Shown here: positions 1-5,513 of the stretch, piece after piece
Layout of the letters: the number at the start of each line of letters is the position of its first letter
Position numbering within the stretch: position 1 is the first letter of the stretch
Source of the DNA: Ruminococcaceae bacterium UBA1691
Lineage (GTDB): Bacteria > Bacillota > Clostridia > Oscillospirales > Acutalibacteraceae
NCBI GenBank assembly: GCA_002320555.1
Contig: DCJV01000159.1
Span: forward strand, 1 to 7,022
Length of the DNA stretch: 7,022 bases
Direction of reading: 5' to 3'
Notes under the pieces: model-generated
What the model was told of the DNA's origin: nothing
What the model saw: the letters and a program-made list of their open reading frames with translations, nothing else
The model's database searches: none
Program-made: the position numbers and the translations under genes

Positions 1-53
1 AACACATCATTGTACAACCTACACTCTCTGCGGGCTGCGATCCCCGTAACGCC

Positions 54-82
54 TTGCTTTTTGGGGCCTTCCATGCTATGAT
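54..82 (+). promoter_or_regulatory. Sigma-A type promoter with extended -10 for the ABC-F gene
   Basis: TTGCTT at 54-59 and TATGAT at 77-82 are 17 bp apart. A TG at 74-75 gives the extended -10 form TGnTATGAT. Transcription would start near 88-90, leaving a leader of about 40 nt before the ATG at 128. The start codon is preceded by an AAGGAGCT ribosome binding site at 114-121. I see no gene or clear hairpin in bases 1-53. Confidence 0.6.
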
Positions 83-127
83 AGGGAACTGTTTACAATC
101 GCTATTACCAAAAAAGGAGCTCTTTTC

Positions 128-1738
128 ATGATTAGTACCTCCAATGTCAGCCTGCAATACGGCGGGCGCGTGCTCTTTGAGCGGGCGAACGTCACCTTTT
201 CCGCCGGCAACTGCTACGGCATCATCGGTGCGAACGGGGCGGGTAAATCCACCTTTTTGAAAATCCTTTCCGGCGAGCTGGAGCCGAATAAGGGCGAGGT
301 GATCGTCACTCCCGGCGAGCGGCTCTCCGTTCTCAAACAGGACCACTATGCATTTGACGAATACGACGTGATCCGCACCGTACTCATGGGCAACCCGAAG
401 CTCGTGGACATTATGGATCAAAAGGAAGCCCTCTACGCCAAAGAGGATTTTACAGAGGAGGACGGTCTGCTCGTCAGCGAGCTGGAGGCCGAATTTGCAG
501 AGATGGATGGCTGGTCAGCGGAGAGCGACGCAGAAATTCTCTTAAACGCCCTCGGCATCGAAAACGACAAGCATTCCGTCAAGATGGCCGAACTCTCCGG
601 CGATGATAAGGTCAAGGTCCTGCTTGCGCAGGCGCTCTTTGGCAACCCGGATATTCTGCTGCTCGACGAGCCGACCAACCATCTCGACCTCGCTGCTATC
701 CAGTGGCTGGAGGACTTTTTGCTCGACTTTGAAAACACGGTCATCGTCGTTTCCCATGACCGCCATTTCCTCAACAAGGTCTGCACGCATATCGTCGATA
801 TCGACTACGGCAAGTTGACGATGTACGTAGGCAACTATGACTTCTGGTATGAATACACACAGCTGGCCCAGCGCCAGCTGCGCGAGCAGAACAAGAAGGC
901 GGAGGCAAAGAAGAAGGAGCTGCAGGAATTCATCGCCCGCTTCAGCGCGAACGCCTCCAAATCGAAGCAGGCCACCAGCCGCAAAAAGCTGCTGGAAAGC
1001 CTCGATATCGAATCCATGCCTGTCTCCTCCCGCCGCTATCCATTTGTGGCCTTCAAGCCAGACCGCGAGGTGGGCAACGATCTGCTCACTGTTACGGACC
1101 TGACGAAAACGATCGGCGACCGCACGGTGCTCGACCATGTGAGTTTCACGATCCGCCCGAATGAGAAAGCGGCCTTCGTCGGCTCGGACGTAGTGGCAAA
1201 GACGACGCTCTTCAAAATCCTGACCGGTGAGCTCGAGCCGGACGAGGGAAGTTTCAAATGGGGTGTGACGACGTCGCTCTCCTATTTCCCGAGCGACAAT
1301 TCCGCATTCTTCGACGGCTGCGAGCTCTCCCTCATTGACTGGCTGCGGCAGTTCTCCCGTGAGCAGCTCGAGACGGATATCCGCGGCTGGCTGGGAAGGA
1401 TGCTCTTCTCCGGCGAGGAGGCGACGAAAAAGGCGAAGGTTCTCTCCGGCGGCGAGCGCGTACGCTGCATGCTGTGCAAGATGATGGTTTCCGGCGCGAA
1501 TGTGCTGATCCTCGACGAGCCGACGAACCACCTGGATCTTGAAAGTATCACGGCGCTGAATAACGGCCTGATCAGCTTCCCCGGCACGCTGCTCTTTACG
1601 TCGCACGACCACCAGTTCGTGCAGACGATTGCGGACCGAATCATCGAAATCCTGCCCGACCGCGTGATCGACCGCAAGGAGACGTATGACGAATACCTCG
1701 CGTCGCTGGCGGAAGAGGATTTGAAGAAGCTGCGGTGA
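128..1738 (+). CDS. ABC-F family ATP-binding protein (YbiT-like), probable ribosome-associated ATPase
   Basis: A soluble protein of 536 residues with two ATP-binding cassettes and no membrane segment, as expected for ABC-F proteins, which act at the ribosome E site and not in transport. Cassette 1 has Walker A GANGAGKST (34-42), signature LSGDD (156-160), Walker B ending LLLDEPTNHLD (177-187, catalytic Glu181) and switch His210. A charged interdomain linker of about 65 residues (roughly 246-312, rich in K, E and Q, with the conserved ARFSANASKSKQATSR stretch) resembles the P-site tRNA interaction motif. Cassette 2 has a degenerate Walker A, GSDVVAKTT (352-360), an intact signature LSGGE (439-443), Walker B LILDEPTNHLD (460-470, Glu464) and His493. 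Both altered motifs fall in the same composite ATP site. Length and order match YbiT-type members. There is no long C-terminal extension of the antibiotic-resistance kind, so a housekeeping translation role is likelier than drug resistance. The start is supported by AAGGAGCT 6 nt upstream. Confidence 0.93.
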   Translation: MISTSNVSLQYGGRVLFERANVTFSAGNCYGIIGANGAGKSTFLKILSGELEPNKGEVIVTPGERLSVLKQDHYAFDEYDVIRTVLMGNPKLVDIMDQKEALYAKEDFTEEDGLLVSELEAEFAEMDGWSAESDAEILLNALGIENDKHSVKMAELSGDDKVKVLLAQALFGNPDILLLDEPTNHLDLAAIQWLEDFLLDFENTVIVVSHDRHFLNKVCTHIVDIDYGKLTMYVGNYDFWYEYTQLAQRQLREQNKKAEAKKKELQEFIARFSANASKSKQATSRKKLLESLDIESMPVSSRRYPFVAFKPDREVGNDLLTVTDLTKTIGDRTVLDHVSFTIRPNEKAAFVGSDVVAKTTLFKILTGELEPDEGSFKWGVTTSLSYFPSDNSAFFDGCELSLIDWLRQFSREQLETDIRGWLGRMLFSGEEATKKAKVLSGGERVRCMLCKMMVSGANVLILDEPTNHLDLESITALNNGLISFPGTLLFTSHDHQFVQTIADRIIEILPDRVIDRKETYDEYLASLAEEDLKKLR

Positions 1739-1784
1739 CAAACGCGCCTCAGCTCGGCGGCGGCAGACAAAAGCAGAGGATAAA

Positions 1785-1829
1785 GCGCCCCCGGGCGGCT
1801 TCCGTCTTGCAGGAGCCGCCCGGGGGCGC
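1785..1829. terminator. Long GC-rich hairpin between convergent genes
   Basis: A perfect 16-bp inverted repeat (1785-1800 against 1814-1829, arm GCGCCCCCGGGCGGCT) encloses a 13-nt loop. It lies 46 bp after the ABC-F stop and 13 bp after the stop of the minus-strand gene at 1843. The plus strand has no T-run after the stem. The minus strand continues TTTATCC, a weak one. It probably ends the minus-strand operon and blocks or protects the 3' end of the ABC-F message. Intrinsic termination of the plus transcript is less certain. Confidence 0.6.
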
Positions 1830-1842
1830 GCAATGGATGCGT

Positions 1843-2007
1843 TTATTGCCTGGGCTTCTCCTTTTTGAACGCGCCTATGATGGCGAGCAGCAGGCCCAGG
1901 CATATGAAGCCGAGACCAAGTGCAGAATAAAAGATCCATGGCTCCGGAAAAGCTAGGCAACCAGCCCCAGCCAAAACAAAAATCCCGCCTAAAATAAGCA
2001 GCTTCAT
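1843..2007 (-). CDS. Two-helix membrane miniprotein, paralogue of the gene at 2088-2255
   Basis: A 54-codon gene. The product starts MKLLILGG and has two hydrophobic segments, about residues 3-20 and 27-47. They are joined by a short turn containing FPE and followed by a basic tail KKEKPRQ, which predicts a membrane hairpin with both ends in the cytoplasm. It shares 36 of its first 51 residues with the miniprotein encoded just upstream, including an unbroken identical block ICLGLLLAIIGAFKKEK and the AGAGCL motif. Conservation of the protein supports it as a real gene despite its size. The Cys at residue 17 follows GAG, which is a poor lipobox. The ribosome binding site is a GGGGG run at 2014-2018, 6 nt before the ATG. 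An 80-nt gap divides it from the upstream paralogue. Function unknown. Confidence 0.75.
   Translation of the reverse strand: MKLLILGGIFVLAGAGCLAFPEPWIFYSALGLGFICLGLLLAIIGAFKKEKPRQ
1862..1902. repeat. Direct repeat copy A (copy B at 2110-2150)
   Basis: Bases 1862-1902 match 2110-2150 at 36 of 41 positions, with an offset of 248 bp. The repeat covers the 3' coding ends of the two miniprotein genes (the GLLLAIIGAFKKE region). It points to a gene duplication, with the 5' parts since diverged more. Confidence 0.7.
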
Positions 2008-2087
2008 TGCATACCCCCGCTTTCATGATGCTGTTTAGCGCATCATTTTGAATTTTTATGCAAATGCTTCCTCAGGTTTAGAAATTA

Positions 2088-2255
2088 CTATTTATAATCC
2101 GTTTTTTCTTTTTTGAACGCCCCTATGATGGCAAGCAGCAAACCAAGGCAGATAAGAGCAAGGCCAAGTACAAGGAAAAAAGGAGCTACTTCGGGGAAGG
2201 AAAGGCAGCCCGCCCCTGCGACCGTAAATGTAAGACCTAATAAAAGTTTTTTCAT
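2088..2255 (-). CDS. Two-helix membrane miniprotein, coupled to the secreted-protein gene
   Basis: A 55-codon gene. The product begins MKKLLLGLTF, has hydrophobic segments at about residues 4-20 and 26-47 separated by FPEVAP, and ends in a charged tail KKEKTDYK. This predicts a small hairpin in the cytoplasmic membrane. Its ATG is 6 nt past the stop codon of the secreted-protein gene, and its ribosome binding site AAGGGG (2265-2270) is formed by the last codons of that gene, so translation is probably coupled. The product is a paralogue of the miniprotein at 1843-2007 (36 of 51 aligned residues identical). The Cys at residue 17 (VAGAGC) is not a convincing lipobox. Possible roles are a partner, export aid or protective protein for the secreted product. 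Nothing in the sequence decides between these. Confidence 0.78.
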   Translation of the reverse strand: MKKLLLGLTFTVAGAGCLSFPEVAPFFLVLGLALICLGLLLAIIGAFKKEKTDYK

Positions 2256-2261
2256 TTTAAT

Positions 2262-3329
2262 TTACCCCTTAGAAGTTGCCCAGAATGCAGCGGGAGCATC
2301 CGGTGCCTTATCATATGTTTTCTCCCAACTAATTGAGATGGATCCACTTACCCCTCCACTCGAAAAACTTAGTGATCCGTTCGGTAACACTGCAATATAT
2401 TTATGAAAATAGCTCCCTACAGCAGATTCCCGTGAATTATCTGTTGTACGCTTCGTCAATGCTACAGCAAGAACCCCTACATGTTTTACGACACCATACG
2501 AGTGCCCATTGCTATGGGTAAACATGAACCGAATATCGATCTCTGTCCCTATCCCTACATTAGGACTGTAATCCGTACAATTGGATCCACCATCTTCAAA
2601 ATAAATATCATCGGAATAATATGCCTGATAAACCCATCCAAAAGTATCGGGTTCTGCCGCAAAGCCGCCGCTCCAAGCCATACCCGCCTTATCTGTCAGA
2701 CAATTAAACGGACTATAAGACCATTCCCAGCAATACATTAATATTTTTTCGCTGATCGAATCAGCATAGGACATATGGATGCACAATAGGTAGCTTTGCC
2801 AATTCCTAAGGGACATTACGACAGCGTCCTCCGGCATTTCCTTTAATCTCTGGATTTCCTCCTGATTTGCCGCCCGATATGTCTTAACCTCTGCCTTGCG
2901 CGCATCCATCGCATCCTGTTCTGTCCTAACATTTGCCGCAAGCCTGATCGGCTGACCGGGCTCCGCCTGCTCGTTGGAGAGCAGCACATTGGCAACCGCC
3001 TCTTCATCGTTGAGAAGCTTGCGAAGCTCCGCCCGGCTCTGCTGATCCATGACGACCTGCCCATTTTCGAGCGTGTATTCCACCTTGTAATCATCCGTGA
3101 ACACGCCATAAGTAGGCTCCCCCACCTCGATCTGCGATTCGCCCAGATAAATCCGCTTCTTCAAATCAAACGGCAGCTTCTGAATGGCGATTTTCGGCAC
3201 GCCCTGTTCTACCAAAAACGCGTCCATCTCTTCCTCCGTGATTGTGCTGTAGGCAAAGCCCTGCATGAAAACGGCGCAATAGGTCAGCAGAAGCAGCGCG
3301 GCGACGGAAATCTTCCAGATTTTCTTCAT
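2262..3329 (-). CDS. Secreted protein of unknown function with Trp-rich C-terminal half
   Basis: A protein of 355 residues with a clear signal peptide: MKKIWK, hydrophobic core at about 7-22, likely cleavage near GFA-YS at 26/27, no lipobox. Residues 29-95 contain an acidic start (TITEEEMDAF) and LPFDLKKRIY, and look like a small folded module. Residues 96-170 are highly charged and probably helical. From about 172 on, the protein is rich in W, Y, F, G and S, with four Cys, and ends in a Ser/Gly beta-like stretch (SLSFSSGGVSGSISISW). This may be a disulphide-stabilised beta domain. No catalytic motif is recognisable. The ATG has ribosome binding site AAAGGATG at 3337-3344. It is the first full gene of an operon with the miniprotein 6 nt downstream. 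By hand count GC drops from about 55% in the 5' half to about 43% in the 3' half. Confidence 0.85.
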   Translation of the reverse strand: MKKIWKISVAALLLLTYCAVFMQGFAYSTITEEEMDAFLVEQGVPKIAIQKLPFDLKKRIYLGESQIEVGEPTYGVFTDDYKVEYTLENGQVVMDQQSRAELRKLLNDEEAVANVLLSNEQAEPGQPIRLAANVRTEQDAMDARKAEVKTYRAANQEEIQRLKEMPEDAVVMSLRNWQSYLLCIHMSYADSISEKILMYCWEWSYSPFNCLTDKAGMAWSGGFAAEPDTFGWVYQAYYSDDIYFEDGGSNCTDYSPNVGIGTEIDIRFMFTHSNGHSYGVVKHVGVLAVALTKRTTDNSRESAVGSYFHKYIAVLPNGSLSFSSGGVSGSISISWEKTYDKAPDAPAAFWATSKG

Positions 3330-3335
3330 GTTTGA

Positions 3336-3389
3336 TCATCCTTTCTCTCTCTGAAAAATAGGTAATCTTTTGGTTTCCCTTCGATCCAA
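3336..3389 (-). CDS. Possible 17-codon leader peptide (TTG start)
   Basis: Starting at TTG (3387-3389), 5 nt after a near-ideal AAAGGAGG Shine-Dalgarno, an ORF encodes MDRRETKRLPIFQREKG and stops at TGA (3336-3338), 6 nt before the ATG of the secreted-protein gene. The ribosome binding site of that gene overlaps the last leader codons and the stop. The leader could therefore couple or limit translation of the main gene. The peptide has no run of a single regulatory amino acid, so classical attenuation is not indicated. The purine-rich element may instead act without being translated (see 3395-3403). Confidence 0.35.
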   Translation of the reverse strand: MDRRETKRLPIFQREKG

Positions 3390-3394
3390 TTTTT

Positions 3395-3403
3395 CCTCCT
3401 TTC
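3395..3403 (-). promoter_or_regulatory. GAAAGGAGG element at the mRNA 5' end (STAB-SD-like)
   Basis: The minus strand reads GAAAGGAGG 66 nt before the secreted-protein start, beginning about 7 nt after the -10 box, so at or next to the predicted transcript 5' end. This is the same sequence as the STAB-SD element known from Bacillus thuringiensis cry3A, where ribosome binding near the 5' end protects the mRNA from decay. It could equally be the ribosome binding site of the TTG leader ORF. Both may be true. Confidence 0.5.
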
Positions 3404-3409
3404 TCCTTA

Positions 3410-3438
3410 ATTATAAATATAATTGAAATTTTAGTCAA
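3410..3438 (-). promoter_or_regulatory. Near-consensus sigma-A promoter of the secreted-protein/miniprotein operon
   Basis: On the minus strand TTGACT (3433-3438) and TATAAT (3410-3415) are 17 bp apart, with an AT-rich spacer and flanks. The predicted start is near 3403-3404, directly on the GAAAGGAGG element. It drives the leader, the secreted protein and both miniproteins as a single transcript, since no terminator is seen before 1829. Confidence 0.8.
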
Positions 3439-3443
3439 CAGAA

Positions 3444-3494
3444 ATGGGAAATAAAATATTTTAGCCCATACTAAAAACGCATATTCACATATGC
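3444..3494. promoter_or_regulatory. Inverted repeats upstream of the operon promoter, possible operator sites
   Basis: Two symmetrical elements lie just upstream of the -35 box. The first is ATGGG (3444-3448) paired with CCCAT (3465-3469), enclosing the perfect palindrome TAAAATATTTTA (3452-3463). The second is GCATAT (3479-3484) paired with ATATGC (3489-3494) around a 4-bp centre. Farther out, GTAAATC occurs twice (3512-3518 and 3525-3531). The DNA is AT-rich, so some symmetry by chance is expected. The position suits an activator or an UP element more than a steric repressor. Confidence 0.35.
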
Positions 3495-3535
3495 ATGATT
3501 ATTTTATCCATGTAAATCAATTGAGTAAATCCCAT

Positions 3536-3571
3536 AAAATCGACCCCTCCCGATGAAAACCGGAAGGGGCC
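3536..3571 (-). terminator. uxaC: Intrinsic terminator of uxaC
   Basis: Arms 3542-3552 and 3561-3571 form an 11-bp stem with two G-U pairs and an 8-nt loop. On the minus strand the stem is followed by GATTTTAT. It begins 27 bp after the uxaC stop. On the plus strand CTTTTTG follows (3575-3581), so it could work in both directions and also insulates the neighbouring operon promoter. Confidence 0.75.
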
Positions 3572-3597
3572 GTGCTTTTTGCTATCTATACGATAAG

Positions 3598-4998
3598 CTA
3601 AATCCCGAAATACCGCACCGCGTTATTGTAGGAAATATCCCGTACAATCTGAATGAGCGTATCCATGTCCGCCGGATACCAGCCCGCCTCCACCATCTCC
3701 CCGATCATGCCGCAAAGAATGCGGCGGAAATACTCGTGCCGCGGATAGGATAAAAAGGAGCGCGAATCCGTCACCATGCCGACGAACCGGCCCAGCACGC
3801 CCGTATTCGCCAGCGTGCGCAGCTGCTCGCGCATGCCATCGATGTGGTCGTTGAACCACCAGGCGGAGCCGAACTGGAGCTTACCCGGCGCGTCGTCGTT
3901 CTGGAAATTGCCGAGCATGGTGCTCAGCACGTAATTGTCCTTTGGGTTGAGCGCGAAGAGAATCGTTTTCGGGAGGTTCCCCTCCACCTCGAGGCTGTCC
4001 AGCAGGGGGGAAAGATTCTGTACCGCCGTATCGTCCGCGCAGGAGTCGTAGCCCGTATCCGGGCCAAGGGCTTTGAACATGCGGGTGTTGTTGTTGCGCA
4101 TCGCGCCGATATGGAGCTCCATCCCCCAGCCGAGGCGGGCATACTCGCGCGCGAGCACCTGCAATAAAGCCGTGCGGTAAGCATCTATCTCCCACTGGGA
4201 GAGCGACTCGCCTGCCGCTCCCTTTTCAAAAATCTCCTCGAGCTGGTGCTCCGTTGCCTCCGCATAGGGGACGTGGGCGAAGGCGTGGTCGCTCGCGCGG
4301 CAGCCGAGGGAATCAAAGAAAGCGATCCGCCTTTTTAGCACAGCGCACAGGGCCGCAAAGGAGGTGATCCTCTCGCCCGCCGTCCGCTCCATCGCAGAGA
4401 GCCAGGCAGGGAAGCCGGGCAGCTCGATCCCAAGCGCCTTATCGGGCCGGAACGCAGGCAGGATGCGGCAGGAAAAGCCTTTTTCCCGCTGCAGGAGCTG
4501 ATGGTATTTCAAATCGTCGGCCGGATCGTCTGTGGTGCACAGGGCTGCCACATTTGATTTTTCAATGAGCCTGCGGGGCGTAAAGCCGCCCGCACGGATA
4601 ATCTCATTCGCGCGGCTCCAGATATCGTTCATCGTCTTTTCGCTCAGCGTCTCCGCTATGCCGAAATACCGCCGCAGCTCCAGATGGGACCAGTGGTAGA
4701 GCGGATTCCCGATGCAGGCGGGCATCATGGAGGCATAAGCCCTAAATTTTTCATACCCGCTCGCGCCACCTGTAATATATTCCTCCGCAATGCCGAAGGA
4801 CCGCATGGCGCGCCATTTATAGTGGTCGCCGCCGAGCCACAGGGCCGCGATATCCTCCGGCTCTTGATCTTCATAAATCTCCTTTGGAGACAGATGGCAG
4901 TGCCAGTCAAAAATCGGCGTGGCCTGTGCCCCCTCGCGGAATAGCGTGCGTGCGGTCTCTGTATCCAGTAAAAAATCAGCGTCCATAAATGCCTTCAT
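3598..4998 (-). CDS. uxaC: Uronate (glucuronate) isomerase
   Basis: Interconverts D-glucuronate with D-fructuronate and D-galacturonate with D-tagaturonate (EC 5.3.1.12), the first intracellular step of hexuronate breakdown. At 466 residues it has full family length. The amidohydrolase-fold metal site is visible as FDWHCHLSPKEI with His33 and His35, and as TDSRSFLSYPRHEYF with Asp411. Other family signatures are ELHIGAMRNNNTRMF, ALNPKDNY and the GSAWWFNDHIDGM stretch. The start ATG is preceded by AAAGGAAGC at 5007-5014. The gene has its own promoter at 5241-5269 and its own terminator. None of the other usual pathway genes (uxaA, uxaB, uxuA, uxuB, kdgK, kdgA) is in the window. A cre box near the start site predicts repression by CcpA when preferred sugars are present. 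Confidence 0.96.
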   Translation of the reverse strand: MKAFMDADFLLDTETARTLFREGAQATPIFDWHCHLSPKEIYEDQEPEDIAALWLGGDHYKWRAMRSFGIAEEYITGGASGYEKFRAYASMMPACIGNPLYHWSHLELRRYFGIAETLSEKTMNDIWSRANEIIRAGGFTPRRLIEKSNVAALCTTDDPADDLKYHQLLQREKGFSCRILPAFRPDKALGIELPGFPAWLSAMERTAGERITSFAALCAVLKRRIAFFDSLGCRASDHAFAHVPYAEATEHQLEEIFEKGAAGESLSQWEIDAYRTALLQVLAREYARLGWGMELHIGAMRNNNTRMFKALGPDTGYDSCADDTAVQNLSPLLDSLEVEGNLPKTILFALNPKDNYVLSTMLGNFQNDDAPGKLQFGSAWWFNDHIDGMREQLRTLANTGVLGRFVGMVTDSRSFLSYPRHEYFRRILCGMIGEMVEAGWYPADMDTLIQIVRDISYNNAVRYFGI

Positions 4999-5031
4999 AA
5001 TGACAGCTTCCTTTCTTTACTAATATTGATC

Positions 5032-5178
5032 CTAGGATGCCCCCAGGAAGCGGCAAGTTCCCGTCGATCTTGAAATACGCTGGGAAAATCGTGGCTGCAT
5101 AGAAATCAAGCTGCAAAAAGCTGACCGACACAAATTCGCCCGACCATCCGGCGCGGTGTAACCAGGAATTTGCAGCAT
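5032..5178 (-). pseudogene. Possible frameshifted remnant or leader ORF before uxaC
   Basis: An ATG at 5176-5178, with AGAGAGG 9 nt upstream and a good promoter before it, opens a 48-codon ORF that stops at 5032-5034, about 20 nt before the uxaC ribosome binding site. After the first dozen residues (MLQIPGYTAPDG) this frame becomes rich in R, S and C and looks non-coding. The neighbouring frame, from 5152 on, reads much more like a protein (for example LDFYAATIFPAYFKIDGNLPLPGG in two pieces, LDFYAATIFPAY then FKIDGNLPLPGG) and runs to a TGA at 4976-4978 inside uxaC. One missing or extra base near 5140-5150 would join them. It could be a decayed gene, a leader peptide or chance. I do not recognise the product. 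Confidence 0.3.
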
Positions 5179-5217
5179 GGTTTCCCGCCTCTCTTCCTTC
5201 AGACTAAAAAGGCTTTT

Positions 5218-5232
5218 TTGCAACCGATATCA
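5218..5232. promoter_or_regulatory. Catabolite-responsive element (cre) at the uxaC start site
   Basis: The 15 bases TTGCAACCGATATCA fit the Gram-positive cre consensus WTGNAANCGNWWNCA at every position, and fit TGWAANCGNTNWCA with one mismatch. The site begins about 2 bp after the predicted transcription start (near 5234), where bound CcpA would block promoter clearance. Its presence before a hexuronate catabolic gene makes biological sense. Confidence 0.65.
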
Positions 5233-5240
5233 TGCTGTTT

Positions 5241-5269
5241 ATTATAGCATATTTGCTAGGTTGGTGCAT
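5241..5269 (-). promoter_or_regulatory. Extended -10 promoter for uxaC
   Basis: The minus strand reads TGCTATAAT (5241-5249), a full extended -10. The hexamer 17 bp upstream (ATGCAC, 5264-5269) is a poor -35, as is common for extended -10 promoters. The start would be near 5234, giving a leader of about 235 nt before uxaC. That leader contains the small ORF at 5032-5178. Confidence 0.65.
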
Positions 5270-5452
5270 TTTTTTGGATATTTTATAGAATATACAGGAA
5301 GCGGCCCGCCGGAAAGGCAGGCCGCAAAAAGTCTGAATGAAATATTTTTTTCCTTGAGCGTGTCGATGACACCCTTTCCATGCCTTTTGGCCCCAGTATA
5401 CGACTGCCGGGTGAATATCCAGTGAGCGGCCGATGACAATTCCGTCACCCAA
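5242..5452 (-). pseudogene. Possible decayed coding tract between spoVAE and uxaC
   Basis: No intact gene is recognised here. On the minus strand, 5452 to 5372 reads like protein (GDGIVIGRSLDIHPAVVYW then GQKAWKG). Dropping the base at 5371 would continue it as VIDTLKEKNISFRLFAAC and onward to a TAA at 5242-5244, which overlaps the uxaC -10 box. There is no ribosome binding site, and the tract starts inside the T-run of the spoVAE terminator. It may be a fragment of a lost gene or a chance open stretch. Low confidence. Confidence 0.22.
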
Positions 5453-5497
5453 AAAGGGCGCGTTGTAAAAATGTGTATTGTTACAACGCGCCTTTTT
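5451..5497 (-). terminator. Strong intrinsic terminator after spoVAE (works in both directions)
   Basis: GGCGCGTTGTAA (5457-5468) pairs perfectly with 5481-5492 around a 12-nt loop. The minus strand continues with TTTTT (5451-5455) and the plus strand with TTTTT (5493-5497). It starts 17 bp after the spoVAE stop. Confidence 0.88.
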
Positions 5498-5513
5498 CGT
5501 TTGATACCCTGTT

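Noticed and set aside
1735..1956. Plus-strand frame of 73 codons after the ABC-F gene
   Set aside because: It runs through the GC hairpin, has no ribosome binding site and lies antisense to the miniprotein, whose sequence is conserved in its paralogue.
2001..2015. Lipoprotein signal in the miniproteins (Cys17 after AGAG)
   Set aside because: A lipobox needs a large aliphatic residue at -3. Here it is Gly. The second helix also follows immediately, so a membrane hairpin is a better reading.
542..2026. Long minus-strand open frame opposite the ABC-F gene (494 codons)
   Set aside because: It is antisense to a strongly supported ABC-F gene and is rich in R, A, E and L as expected for a mirrored high-GC frame. 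Its first codons overlap the miniprotein gene in another frame. No domain is recognisable.
2025..2046. Hairpin ATGATGC/GCATCAT between the two miniprotein genes
   Set aside because: Only a 7-bp stem with an 8-nt loop and no T-run on the minus strand. Too weak to call a terminator or attenuator.
2113..2406. Plus-strand frame of 97 codons
   Set aside because: Antisense to the second miniprotein and the end of the secreted-protein gene, with low-quality composition and no ribosome binding site.
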